Below, piece by piece: positions 22,867 to 34,600 of a DNA stretch of 64,000 bases. The translations under genes were made by a program, and so were the position numbers. The notes beneath the pieces are model-generated. The model worked only from the letters and a program-made list of their open reading frames with translations. It ran no database searches and had not been told where the DNA came from. The DNA comes from Aralia elata (taxonomy: Eukaryota > Streptophyta > Magnoliopsida > Apiales > Araliaceae): positions 1,674,001 to 1,738,000 of the forward strand of contig JAVJAP010000214.1 of assembly GCA_034770075.1 (NCBI GenBank), written 5' to 3'. The number at the start of each line of letters is the position of its first letter. Position 1 is the stretch's first letter.

Positions 22867-23743
22867 TACCCCTTGCTTGCCTTCCATTCCTTTGCTCATT
22901 GTTGCTAAGTTAGAATCCAGAAATTTAGAGAGAGTTGTGAGAGTTGGTGCACGGGTGGTTAGAAGGAAGAAGAAGAAGGGGTATAGCAGCTGGTTATCAA
23001 TCCTATTTTCATCCTAGAAGTTGCTTCAAGAGGTTAGTGTTTTGGAACCAAACTCATTTCCATGGTTGCTTCAGTTTTGAGTTTCATATTGCTTGTTTAT
23101 GAGAGTATATGTTGCTGAAATTGTTTGGTTAGTTCATGAGTTGATATGAATGTGGTTAAACTCTTTAAAAGCCTTAATAATGATCAAGGAAAGTGGAACA
23201 ATGTTTGATAATCAAAACCTTTACATAAGGAATCAAGAATGGACATTAATGGACTGTTGGACAATTATGGACTGATTTGGACAATTTATGTACTTTGTTG
23301 TAAATATAGCTTTTGGTTGGTTATTTTGGTTTGTTAGATGGTAGAGAATTGTTGCCATGTTCTTAGAGGCATGTGGGTAATGATTTCATTTGGAAATCTG
23401 GACTAGAACATAATTAAACTCTACCCCAATGTGAGTTTGTAAGCCATGCCCACCAACTATTTGATTTATTGTCTAAGAGAATGATTTCTCTAAAGGTTAT
23501 GAGAATTAATTTTGATTAATTGTTGAAATGGTGTTATATTGCTTAGTTTGGTAATGAAAGCATGTCATAAGTCATACAATCTTGTTATATGATAGCTAAG
23601 AAGCAAAGAGGAAGAATGTATTAGCCTAACTCTGAGTTTTGCTGAAATATAGTCGGATTAATCTCTTTGGAGCCATTATTTCGATTTATTAAAGTGTCTG
23701 TAAGATTATGAATCCATGGGGGTTTGGTAGTTCATGTTTTAAG

Positions 23744-24014
23744 CTTTCCGTAGCCTCCGAAACGGCCTAATTTCGACTTAAAATGAAGAAGTTATGAGGT
23801 TTTTTGTAATATAGCAAAAACAGAGCATGCTGGCAATTGGCACCTAGAGCACACTGCCGGTTAGCGCGTCCCGCGCCCACCATAAGGCTAAATGGGCGCT
23901 TCCCGCGCTAGAGCAACAGTTGGCTGGACAGCTTCGACCTACTTTAGTAAAACATACATAACTTTCTCATACGAACTCCAAATTGGATGATTCAAGATGA
24001 TCCGGAAAGCTAAG
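23744..24014. repeat. Dyad LTR cassette in element B
   Basis: The left arm (CTTTCCG...GTTATGAGG, 23744-23799) is an imperfect reverse complement of the right arm (CATAACTTTCTC...CGGAAAG, 23957-24010). Between them are two GCGCNTCCCGCGC words exactly 32 bp apart. The same arrangement is in the 3' LTR (about 33210-33480), and a related one is in element F (59133-59520). Confidence 0.7.
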
Positions 24015-25748
24015 AAGTAGAAACTACAACCTCCAATATTTAGAACTGTAATTTAATGTCTTGACAAATTTCTAAATTGGCCATTTTTAGGACTATTGTG
24101 CATTAGGAAGCAAAAAGAGGGCGTCGTACATGCACGTATGTAACGTGTAACGTTTCCAAAGCTAAAAATTATTGTTGTAAGTTCTAGAACTTGTACATTA
24201 TGGTTTATAATGACCTTTAGCTTTAATCAATGATGAACTAGACAAGTGTATGCACATGCTAAACTTATGTAAATGAGGCGTATTGGGCGTGCGTTGTACA
24301 AACGCCGAAAACATCGTATCAAGTGTGTGTAACCTTGTTTGATATTATGTTTCTAATTAGAATGTAATACTATAGAGTAATGTAGACTAATATTTGACAT
24401 CAATTATGTGGCTAATTGGTATGTGGATATGTACTTAAATGTGTAGGACTTTTGAAGGACGATTAACGTCGAGTTATTAGCAAGCGCTTAAGGCAAGTTC
24501 TTCTTTAACTCTTGTCTAACCCTTGTGTTGGGCAAGTTCTCTAACCCCATTCATTTACTATATTGAATGCAAGTTCCTTATCTTATACAAAAGACGTATA
24601 TTGTGCAGATTTTCTAATTCTTGTTTAAGTTGATATTGCACAAATATTCTATATTTTCCTAAATCACACCAATGTGGTGTATTGAGCAAGTTTTCTAATC
24701 CTTGTCTAGTCCTCGTTCTAGGCGAGCTTATCAACTTCATTCGATTATATTCTTACGAATGCTATTTAATGTTCAAAGTTCATATTTACGCAATACATAC
24801 ATTATTGTGTGAATTCCATACTTATGCCAATCTTTCATATTTGCACAAGCGTTCAAGATATGTTATTGACATAAACTGTTAAAGCTTTTAAGTTCACATT
24901 ATGCATGAACTGTTTACGAAGAGTGTCAATGCCATTTGATTCGGCTAGACTAACGTCCATGACTTAGAAAGCTATCCAAACCAATTGTTTTGGTACGGAC
25001 TCTTTGCAGAGATGAACAACCCTCATAGTAGGGAAAAATATATTTTTAGTCGGGGAACCGACACGCGCGTAAGTAGAACGTTTGAGGCTTATGCATAACG
25101 CCGGGTATTTTAGGCTGATCACCTATTGTACCTGTAACTGTTGTTTTGGAGTTAATAGTGTAATACTGTTAATTCAAAAAAAAAAAAGGTAAGTGCCATG
25201 GTGGCCACTCAGTGATTCCTGCAATTGACACAATTTGAAATCCTTGAATTCATTTGATATTCATCTAGTCCATAGTGACTCCTCAGTGATAGTAGAGATT
25301 TGTATTAAAACTTGAGAAATCTTACTTTTGATTATGTATTATCCTTATTGTTATACTTGCTGGGCAAACTTGTTGCTCACCCTTGCTTTCCTTAAAACAT
25401 TTCAGTGGTTACCCATAGAGGCGAGAGCTCAGGAAAGGATAAAGGCAAAGGCAAAGCCACGAATTAGCTTTGTCACACTATGTTATGATTATGCTATGTT
25501 TTAAGACTCGTTTTAGAAATTATGTATTAAGTTATGTCATGTATTCAGACTTATGTATTAGACCTTTTGTATTATGTTATGTCAGGAATTTGTATTGGTA
25601 TCGAGACTTGGGACGAGAGTATTTATGTTATATCAATGTAAATATTTCTATTATTCCGCAAATAGTTATTAATAGTATGTGTATGAGTTGCATAGTGATG
25701 CACTAAATTCGAGGTTAAAGTAAACCCGGATTTGGGGGCGTCACAGGT

Positions 25749-25760
25749 TGGTATCAGAGC
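25749..25760 (+). other. Primer-binding site of element B
   Basis: TGGTATCAGAGC, 3 bases after the LTR end; an exact match to the initiator tRNA-Met complement. Confidence 0.95.
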
Positions 25761-25979
25761 TATAGGTTATAAACCTTAGGAAATGGAGAGTCCTTAGGCT
25801 ATAACCTTGGAGAACATAGAGAAATAGAAAGCAATAAAACTCATGTAGAGTTTACGAGATATAGACTTCGATTAGAAAGTTAGTAGTGTCGTGAAATGTA
25901 TTTTCATTCCATGTAATGGATTTATATTTTTGTTAAGAGATACTGATAGGTTTTGTTTGTTTTGCCTTGTGTTTGTAGT

Positions 25980-26711
25980 ATGCCAGAGATGGGCGAGCCA
26001 AGCAGAATTATGGAGGAAGAGCCACGTGACATCCATGTGGTGTTCGAGTCACCCCTTATAGTTGAGCCTATTACGGCAGTATCCCCAGCCGAAGCGGATT
26101 ATGTGATGGAGTCTGATCCGGAGGAAGACCCGGAGGAGGACTTCGAGGAAGACCCCATAGGCAGTGATTCCTTAGATGAGCCAGGAGAGGTGCCCCATGA
26201 TGGTACCACATATGAAGATGATCTGTTAGGGGAGTATGCTGATCGCATCATCGAGCTAGAGGATACAGTCCGAGAGTTGGAACAGGAAGCTCAGGGACGA
26301 CATGAGGTCTCTGTGCAGTTAGGGGCTATGGTCTACCGTCTCATGGCAAGGAATGTAGAACTGGTAGGAAATCTAGAGCAGTCCGAGCAGCGGGCGGGAA
26401 GCCTACAGGTGGAGAAGGAGGCTTTGCGAGCCCAACTAGAGGTAGAAGTAACTGACCGCATCCAAATTGAGGAACAGCGGGATGACGCCTTAGAGCGAGC
26501 TGATGACTTAGAAGGTGAAGTGAGAAGGAAGAGGAGGAAGATGAACCGGATGGGCTATGCATTCAGCACGGCTATCGGTAGGTGGATAGATGGTGTCTGG
26601 CATTATCCGGCCGAGGAGGGGCAGACTCGCCACACTCTGAGCCGAGATCTGATGGTCCGTATGGGACATTTGGAGTATAACCGCGCCGTGGAGCGCGGTA
26701 TGCTTGGATAG
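25980..26711 (+). CDS. Coiled-coil leader ORF of element B (unknown function)
   Basis: A 243-residue intact ORF between PBS and gag. I start it at the ATG at 25980, which follows the pyrimidine-rich GCCTTGTGTTTGTAG; an upstream in-frame ATG at 25953 is possible. Layout: N-terminal motif RDIHVVFESP (residues 16-25), acidic stretch about 45-85 (DPEEDPEEDFEEDP), coiled coil about 95-185 (RIIELEDTVRELEQEAQ and following), a basic patch RRKRRKMNR, and a C-terminal block HYPAEEGQTRHTLSRDL. Element C encodes a diverged homologue with the same order. It shows no gag, protease or zinc-knuckle motif. The function is unknown; a nuclear or particle-associated accessory role is only inference. Confidence 0.85.
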   Translation: MPEMGEPSRIMEEEPRDIHVVFESPLIVEPITAVSPAEADYVMESDPEEDPEEDFEEDPIGSDSLDEPGEVPHDGTTYEDDLLGEYADRIIELEDTVRELEQEAQGRHEVSVQLGAMVYRLMARNVELVGNLEQSEQRAGSLQVEKEALRAQLEVEVTDRIQIEEQRDDALERADDLEGEVRRKRRKMNRMGYAFSTAIGRWIDGVWHYPAEEGQTRHTLSRDLMVRMGHLEYNRAVERGMLG

Positions 26712-27038
26712 ACTAGTTAGTTATGTGTCTAGCAGTACATGATTTTGTTAATTTTATCCCGACCTTTTGTATTATGTATGGGATAAGTTTTGTATACCCC
26801 AAGTCTTTATGCTTGACAGAGGGTACTATGTTTGTAAATTCCCATCTTTTGTGTATTAGGGGGTGAATGGTGACGTTCATAGCGGTGTGCTATAGGACAA
26901 TCACGTATGATGTACTGGCTATTAACTTATCAATGAAACGTTCTTATTAAATGTGTTGTTTAATTGTTAAATTACTTGGTAAACATTTGCATGGTATGGT
27001 GAGATAGTAACATTTAGTTTCATTCCATTAAACAGAAG

Positions 27039-28223
27039 ATGCCACCACGTAGAATACCCGTTCAACGAACCCCTCAAGGGTCAGTGAATAATGAAGGAGG
27101 CCAAGCAGACCCCATGCAACGACTAGCTGACCTACTTGAGGGAGTGTTCCAAGGCAGGAATGCAGGACCCAGAAACCCAATTCCCCCAGTTGTCCCGATA
27201 GCAAATTTTAAAGACTTCAAAAGTGTGGGACCCCCAGAGTTCAAAGGGACGACTGACCCGATAGAGGCCCAGTCTTGGGTTAAAGAAACCGAGAAGGCTT
27301 TTACCATTGCACGCGTGGGAGAGGACCAGAAGACTGCATTCGCCACCTATATGATGAAGGGAGAGGCGAACTATTGGTGGGAAGCCAATCAACAACGGGC
27401 CGGAGAAGGTGTAGTACCGTGGGAAAAATTCAAGGAACTGTTCTTCGAGAATTACTTCCCGAAGAGCATGAAGAGTCGGATGGAAGTGAAATTCCTGGAA
27501 CTTAAGCAAGGGGATATGACAGTGGCACAGTACGCCGCCAAATTTAATGAACTCGCACGCTTTGCGCCACACCAAGTGGATACAGAGGAGCGGAAGGCGC
27601 AACGGTTCGAACAAGGGCTGAAGCCATGGGTGTACAGTAAGGTGTCAGTGCTCCAAATCGAGACCTTTAATGCACTCTTAGAGAAAGCCATCATAGCTGA
27701 GGGTGGAAGTGAGGCCTTGAGTCAATATAACAGGGAAAGGAAGAATAAGAAAAATGGAGGCGACCATCGTGGAGGAAGTAGTAGCGGAGGAAGCAACCTG
27801 GGGAAGAGAAAGTGGGATAACAACAACAATAGTACCAACAATAATCCGACCGGAAGCAATCAGGGAGGATTCAAAAAGAGAATCGAGGCATGTTCAAAAT
27901 GCGGGAAAAAAAACCACTTGGGAGAATGCTGGAAGGGACGCAGTGTCTGCTATAACTGCGGCAAGGAGGGACATATGGCACCAAAATGCCCAAATCCGAA
28001 GAAAATCCGTGGATGTTTCGCTTGTGGATCGGCCGAGCACCAGATCAAGGACTGCCCCCAAAGAGGAAGCAGCGGGGGGAGTGGCTACAAAGGGGGAAGC
28101 AATAAGCCGGTGACTGGTGGGCCTGTTCAGCCTAGTCGACCAACTGCCAGGACATTCAACATGACGGCCCAGGATGCCATAGCTTCGAGGGACGTTGGTG
28201 TCAGTTATTATCCCGGTCAATGA
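27039..28223 (+). CDS. gag: Gag of element B
   Basis: It starts at the ATG at 27039 (MPPRRIPVQRTPQGS), 11 bases after a CATTAAACAG acceptor-like site. Capsid region about residues 50-235 (FKDFKSVGPPEFKGTTDPIE, NYWWEAN, FFENYFPKSMK, YAAKFNELARFAPHQV). Three zinc-knuckle-like motifs: CSKCGKKNHLGEC, CYNCGKEGHMAPKC and CFACGSAEHQIKDC; the last two are canonical CX2CX4HX4C. The frame runs to SRDVG and then diverges to a stop at 28221. In F the same point continues in frame into protease, so an extra T at about 28195 is the likely cause. Gag would form the cytoplasmic particle. Confidence 0.95.
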   Translation: MPPRRIPVQRTPQGSVNNEGGQADPMQRLADLLEGVFQGRNAGPRNPIPPVVPIANFKDFKSVGPPEFKGTTDPIEAQSWVKETEKAFTIARVGEDQKTAFATYMMKGEANYWWEANQQRAGEGVVPWEKFKELFFENYFPKSMKSRMEVKFLELKQGDMTVAQYAAKFNELARFAPHQVDTEERKAQRFEQGLKPWVYSKVSVLQIETFNALLEKAIIAEGGSEALSQYNRERKNKKNGGDHRGGSSSGGSNLGKRKWDNNNNSTNNNPTGSNQGGFKKRIEACSKCGKKNHLGECWKGRSVCYNCGKEGHMAPKCPNPKKIRGCFACGSAEHQIKDCPQRGSSGGSGYKGGSNKPVTGGPVQPSRPTARTFNMTAQDAIASRDVGVSYYPGQ

Positions 28224-29725
28224 TATAAATGCTTATGTATTATTTGATTCGGGTGCTACCTATTCATTTGTATCTGAGGAATTTGCTAGTCGATTGAATT
28301 TACCCCAAGAGCGACTCGATAATCCCTTGAGCGTAGAAATTGCTAATGAGGAGATAATTCTCGTAGAGTTCATATACCGTGATTGTGATGCTGAAATTAG
28401 GGGTCATAACCTAAAGGCAGATTTGATCCCGATTAAATTAGGAGAGTTTGATGTAATACTGGGAATGGATTGGTTGTATAACCATGAAGCAATAATTGAC
28501 TGTCAGAAGAAAAGTGTGAACCTTCGGACCTCGAACCGGTCGAGGGTAGTATTTAATGGTAGCACATCGCTTAGACGATCGTGTTGTCTTACGATGATGC
28601 AGGCCAAGAAATTACTAAGAAAAGGGTGTGTAGGCTATTTAGCCTATATTGTAGACTCAAAAAAAGAGGGAGTAGAAATAACAGATATACCGATAGTGAA
28701 GGACTTTCCAGACGTGTTTCCAAGCGAATTACCCGGTCTACCGCCAGACAGGGAAATTGAGTTTGCAATAGATTTAGCACCAGGGACAGCACCAATTTCG
28801 AAAGCCCCGTATCGCATGGCGCCAGTGGAAATGAAGGAATTGTTGATCCAACTTCAAGAATTGTTGGACAATGGGTATATTCAACCAAGTGTGTCTCCAT
28901 GGGGAGCACCGGTCTTGTTTGTCAAGAAGAAAGACGGAACGATGAGGCTTTGTATCGACTACCGAGAGTTGAATAAGGCAACAATCAAGAATAAGTATCC
29001 GTTGCCAAGAATCGACGATCTTTTCGATCAACTTCAAGGAGCGAGGCATTTCTCAAAGATAGATTTGAGGACTGGATATCACCAGTTAAAGGTGAGGAGG
29101 GAGGACGTGCCAAAGACCGCGTTTCGAACGAGGTATGGGCACTATGAATTTTTGGTGATGTCTTTCGGTCTGACGAACGCGCCAGCAGCATTTATGGATT
29201 TGATGAATCGAATTCTCAAGCCATACTTAGACAAGTTTGTGGTAGTTTTCATTGACGACATCCTAATCTATTCAAAGACCGAAGAGGAGCACGCCGACCA
29301 TCTGAAGGCGATACTAGAAACGCTGAGGAAAGAGAAGTTGTACGCAAAATTTTCTAAATGTGAATTTTGGATGGAAAGGGTACAATTTCTGGGGCATGTG
29401 ATAGACAAAGATGGGATCTCAGTGGATCCTGCGAAAGTGGAAGCAGTGAGTAACTGGGATCAACCGAGGACGCCAACGGAGGTGCGAAGTTTCTTAGGGT
29501 TAGCCGGGTACTATCGACGATTTATCCAGGACTTTTCTAAGATAGCGACCCCGTTAACTAATCTAACGAGGAAGGCGGTGAAGTTTGTGTGGACGGAGAA
29601 GTGTGAGGAAAGCTTTACAGAGTTGAAGAAGAGATTGAGCGAGGCGCCTGTGTTATCCCTACCGGATGATACAGGAGGTTTTGTAGTGTATAGTGATGCG
29701 TCACACCGAGGTCTTGGTTGTGTTT
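28195..29725 (+). pseudogene. pol: B pol part 1: protease, reverse transcriptase, start of RNase H
   Basis: Protease: YVLFDSGATYSFVS with DSG, then GMDWL. RT: LDNGYIQPSVSPWGAPVLFVKKKDG, LCIDYRELNK, YPLPRID, FSKIDLRTGYHQ, FGLTNAPAAFM and the catalytic FIDDILIYSK; all three catalytic aspartates (IDL, DD) are present. RNase H begins with FVVYSDASHRGLGC. The frame is then thrown by one extra T in the TTT at 29723-29725; the out-of-phase tail would end at 29781. Overlap with gag from 28195 is the consequence of the upstream frameshift. Apart from these two single-base events the enzyme is intact. Confidence 0.93.
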
Positions 29726-31585
29726 CTAATGCAGCATGGCAAGGTCATTGCGTATGCGTCACGTCAATTGAAGGACTATGAAAAGCGATACCCTACCCAC
29801 GACTTGGAGTTAGCCGCGGTAGTTTTTGCCCTGAAGATTTGGAGGCACTATCTTTATGGGGAGAAATGTGAGATATATACGGACCACAAAAGTCTGAAGT
29901 ATATCTTCACACAGAAAGAGCTCAATATGCGACAAAGGAGGTGGTTGGAATTAATCAAAGATTACGACTGCGAGATTCTTTATCACCCGGGGAAGGCAAA
30001 CGTAGTAGCAGATGCGTTGAGTAGAAAGGGAAGGGAGAGCTTGTTCAGGCTGACAACACAGGAGGAGCTAGTGAAGGAAATGACGCGACTAGAGATAGAA
30101 GTGAAAAGTCCAAGAAGGGCAGCAGAGCGCTTATTCATAATGGAAGCTCGTCCGACGTTGCTAGATAAAGTACAGGAGGCACAGAGAAATGATGAGGAAT
30201 GTGAGAAGATAAAGGAAAGAGTAGCAGAAAACGATGAAGAAAAGTTTAGATTGGATAAAGATGGTATCTTGCGATTTGAAGAACATGTGTGGGTGCCAGC
30301 CGTGACCGAACTAAGAGAGGCAATCTTGCATGAGGCACATAACTCACCATATTCTGTTCACCCAGGAAGCACAAAAATGTACAGGGATCTTCGTCAACAT
30401 TTTTGGTGGCCAAATTTGAAGCGAGAGGTGGCAGAGTGCGTCAGTAAGTGTCTTACCTGTCAACGGGTCAAGGCAGAGCATCAGAGACCGAGTGGACTAC
30501 TTCAACCACTTAAGATACCAGAATGGAAATGGGAACACATTACGATGGATTTCGTAGTGGGGCTTCCAAGCACCCAGAAAGGTTATGATGCAATTTGGGT
30601 TATTGTGGACCGATTGACGAAGTCAGCGCACTTTCTACCGATAAGGATACGATTCAATTTAAATCAGTTAGCAAAGTTGTATATAAAGGAAGTTGTTTCA
30701 AGGCATGGAGTGCCGGTGTCAATCGTTTCTGACCGAGACCCGCGCTTCACATCAAATTTTTGGAAGAGCTTGCAAGAAAGAATGGGAACACAACTGAGGC
30801 TAAGTACTGCTTATCATCCTCAAACTGACGGACAGAGTGAGCGAACAATACAGACGCTGGAAGACATGCTTAGAGCTTGTGTGATGGATTTCAAGGGAAG
30901 TTGGGATGACCACTTACCCCTCATGGAATTCGCTTATAATAATAGTTATCACGCAAGTATCGGTATGCCGCCGTACGAAGCTCTCTACGGAAGAAAATGC
31001 AGAACACCGTTATGTTGGGATGAAGTCGGAGAGAGACGACTGTTGGGACCAGAACTAGTTCAGCAAACGGCAGATATTGTTGGCACAATAAGAGCCAGAT
31101 TGGTAGCAGCCCAAGATCGGCAGAAGAAATACGCAGATTTGCACCGTCAAAGCCGAGAGTTCGAAAGTGGAAGTTTTGTGTTTTTGAAGGTATCTCCCTG
31201 GAAGGGGAAGATTCGATTCGGCAAGAAAGGGAAGCTGAGTCCGAGGTTCGTAGGACCGTTTGAGGTCTTGAGAAGGGTAGGCGAAGTGGCGTACGAGGTA
31301 GCTTTACCTCCCGAGCTGGAGCACATCCACAATGTGTTCCATGTCTCAGTGCTACGACCATATAAACCCGATTACAAGCACGTTATATCCTATGAGCCCG
31401 TCCAGATCGAGAAGGATCTCACGTACGAGGAAATTCCTATTCAGATAACTGATAGGAAGGAGCAAGTGTTAAGGAATAAAGTCATACCTTCTGTGAAGGT
31501 AGTTTGGCGAAACCACGATGTCGAGGAGGCTACGTGGGAGTTAGAGGATAAAATGAAGAAGAATTACCCCCATCTTTTTGCTTAG
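29726..31585 (+). pseudogene. pol: B pol part 2: RNase H, integrase and chromodomain-like tail
   Basis: This continues pol in the next phase. RNase H: YASRQLKDYEKRYPTHDLEL, IYTDHKSLKYI, ADALSRK. Integrase: HHCC zinc finger (HEAHNSPYSVHPG, CLTCQRVKAE), catalytic residues in MDFVVGLP, VSDRDPRF and GQSERTIQ (D, D, E), then the GPF-type module (PRFVGPFEVLRRVGEVAYEV). C-terminus: LTYEEIPIQITDRKEQ, VKVVWRNHDVEEATWELED, ending at TAG 31583-31585. The aromatic residues of this last block fit a Tekay-type chromodomain, which binds histone marks and guides insertion. PPT and 3' LTR follow within 41 bp. Confidence 0.93.
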
Positions 31586-31612
31586 TTGTGATTCTGGGGA
31601 CAGAATTCTTAT

Positions 31613-31625
31613 AAGGAGGGGAGGA
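31613..31625 (+). other. Polypurine tract of element B
   Basis: AAGGAGGGGAGGA directly precedes the 3' LTR at 31626; a single copy. Confidence 0.93.
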
Positions 31626-34600
31626 TGTAACGACCGCGAATTTTGCATGGCTTTGTAATATACGCTTACGATCATTATTTAATGAATGAATTTTTATTAA
31701 TATTATTTTGTGTGATGTGCTTAAAGGTTATGTAATAATCTAGATTATGTATTTGCAATGATATTAAGTGTTGTTATTTGATAGGACTTATTAAAATGTT
31801 TTCGGAGAAATACCGCTAAAATTCTATTCGCGGGTTACTATTCGCGTGGGCACTATTCGCCCCAAAAAACGTCTTTTTCGTTTATTTCGACTTTTCTAAT
31901 TTTCTCATGGTGTTAATGTAATTGATTAATAATCCAAGTGTTGGATTTTATTTTAGCCAAATTGGGAGTTAATTAGAAGCCCCAAATTGCTTAAGGGTGG
32001 CCCAAACCCATGATCCATGACCCACGACCCCACCCACGGCCCAACCCATGACCCATGAGGGAAATGGGTTAAACCATCAGCTGAGCAATTGAATGAAGAA
32101 GAAGAACACGGATGAGAGGAGAAGGAACAAAGGAATGAGAACATTTTGGGTAGAGCAAATTCTTGCATTTGGGAGAGCAAAAGGGAGGAAGAACAATTGG
32201 GAGAATGGGAGGGGAGTTTCCCACACATGGGAGAGGCCAACTTCAGCTTCCCATACATGGGGAGCTGATCACACCAAGCATGCTTAACCCTTCCCTCCTC
32301 CAAGGAAGCTCAGTTCATCCCTCTATATATACTACCCCTTGCTTGCCTTCCATTCCTTTGCTCATTGTTGCTAAGTTAGAATCCAGAAATTTAGAGAGAG
32401 TTGTGAGAGTTGGTGCACGGGTGGTTAGAAGGAAGAAGAAGAAGGGGTATAGCAGCTGGTTATCAATCCTATTTTCATCCTAGAAGTTGCTTCAAGAGGT
32501 TAGTGTTTTGGAACCAAACTCATTTCCATGGTTGCTTCAGTTTTGAGTTTCATATTGCTTGTTTATGAGAGTATATGTTGCTGAAATTGTTTGGTTAGTT
32601 CATGAGTTGATATGAATGTGGTTAAACTCTTTAAAAGCCTTAATAATGATCAAGGAAAGTGGAACAATGTTTGATAATCAAAAACCTTTACATAAGGAAT
32701 CAAGAATGGACATTAATGGACTGTTGGACAATTATGGACTGATTTGGACAATTTATGTACTTTGTTGTAAATATAGCTTTTGGTTGGTTATTTTGGTTTG
32801 TTAGATGGTAGAGAATTGTTGCCATGTTCTTAGAGGCATGTGGGTAATGATTTCATTTGGAAATCTGGACTAGAACATAATTAAACTCTACCCCAATGTG
32901 AGTTTGTAAGCCATGCCCACCAACTATTTGATTTATTGTCTAAGAGAATGATTTCTCTAAAGGTCATGAGAATTAATTTTGATTAATTGTTGAAATGGTG
33001 TTATATTGCTTAGTTTGGTAATGAAAGCATGTCATAAGTCATACAATCTTGTTATATGATAGCTAAGAAGCAAAGAGGAAGAATGTATTAGCCTAACTCT
33101 GAGTTTTGCTGAAATATAGTCGGATTAATCTCTTTGGAGCCATTATTTCGATTTATTAAAGTGTCTGTAAGATTATGAATCCATGGGGGTTTGGTAGTTC
33201 ATGTTTTAAGCTTTCCGTAGCCTCCGAAACGGCCTAATTTCGGACTTAAAATGAAGAAGTTATGAGGTTTTTTGTAATATAGCAAAAACAGAGCATGCTG
33301 GCAATTGGCACCTAGAGCACACTGCCGGTTAGCGCGTCCCGCGCCCACCATAAGGCTAAATGGGCGCTTCCCGCGCTAGAGCAACAGTTGGCTGGACAGC
33401 TTCGACCTACTTTAGTAAAACATACATAACTTTCTCATACGAACTCCAAATTGGATGATTCAAGATGATCCGGAAAGCTAAGAAGTAGAACTACAACCTC
33501 CAATATTTAGAACTGTAATTTAATGTCTTAACAAATTTCTAAATTGGCCATTTTTAGGACTATTGTGCATTAGGAAGCAAAAAGAGGGCGTCGTACATGC
33601 ACGTATGTAACGTGTAACGTTTCCAAAGCTAAAAATTATTGTTGTAAGTTCTAGAACTTGTACATTATGGTTTATAATGACCTTTAGCTTTAATCAATGA
33701 TGAACTAGACAAGTGTATGCACATGCTAAACTTATGTAAATGAGGCGTATTGGGCGTGCGTTGTACAAACGCCGAAACATCGTATCAAGTGTGTGTAACC
33801 TTGTTTGATATTATGTTTCTAATTAGAATGTAATACTATAGAGTAATGTAGACTAATATTTGACATCAATTATGTGGCTAATTGGTATGTGGATATGTAC
33901 TTAAATGTGTAGGACTTTTGAAGGACGATTAACGTCGAGTTATTAGCAAGCGCTTAAGGCAAGTTCTTCTTTAACTCTTGTCTAACCCTTGTGTTGGGCA
34001 AGTTCTCTAACCCCATTCATTTACTATATTGAATGCAAGTTCCTTATCTTATACAAAAGACGTATATTGTGCAGATTTTCTAATTCTTGTTTAAGTTGAT
34101 ATTGCACAAATATTCTATATTTTCCTAAATCACACCAATGTGGTGTATTGAGCAAGTTTTCTAATCCTTGTCTAGTCCTCGTTCTAGGCGAGCTTATCAA
34201 CTTCATTCGATTATATTCTTACGAATGCTATTTAATGTTCAAAGTTCATATTTACGCAATACATACATTATTGTGTGAATTCCATACTTATGCCAATCTT
34301 TCATATTTGCACAAGCGTTCAAGATATGTTATTGACATAAACTGTTAAAGCTTTTAAGTTCACATTATGCATGAACTGTTTACGAAGAGTGTCAATGCCA
34401 TTTGATTCGGCTAGACTAACGTCCATGACTTAGAAAGCTATCCAAACCAATTGTTTTGGTACGGACTCTTTGCAGAGATGAACAACCCTCATAGTAGGGA
34501 AAAATATATTTTTAGTCGGGGAACCGACACGCGCGTAAGTAGAACGTTTGAGGCTTATGCATAACGCCGGGTATTTTAGGCTGATCACCTATTGTACCTG

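Larger units (their letters stand above)
22161..25745 (+). mobile_element. 5' LTR of element B
   Basis: 3585 bp, TGTAACGACC...GGGGCGTCACA. TATA box at 22857-22866. The transcribed part holds the dyad cassette: left arm 23744-23799, GCGCNTCCCGCGC words at 23864 and 23896, right arm 23957-24014. A poly-A run lies near 25177. No ORF in it looks like a real gene; short ones at 22487-22837 and 24558-24882 recur unchanged in the 3' LTR because the LTRs are copies. Confidence 0.97.

Noticed and set aside
25749..25760. tRNA genes at the TGGTATCAGAGC sites
   Set aside because: Only the 12 bases complementary to the tRNA 3' end are present, as expected for primer-binding sites; no cloverleaf can be drawn.
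28191..28223. Programmed frameshift between gag and pol in B
   Set aside because: F and G read from gag to protease in one phase, and the B site is a single extra T without a slippery heptamer, so a mutation or sequencing error is likelier.
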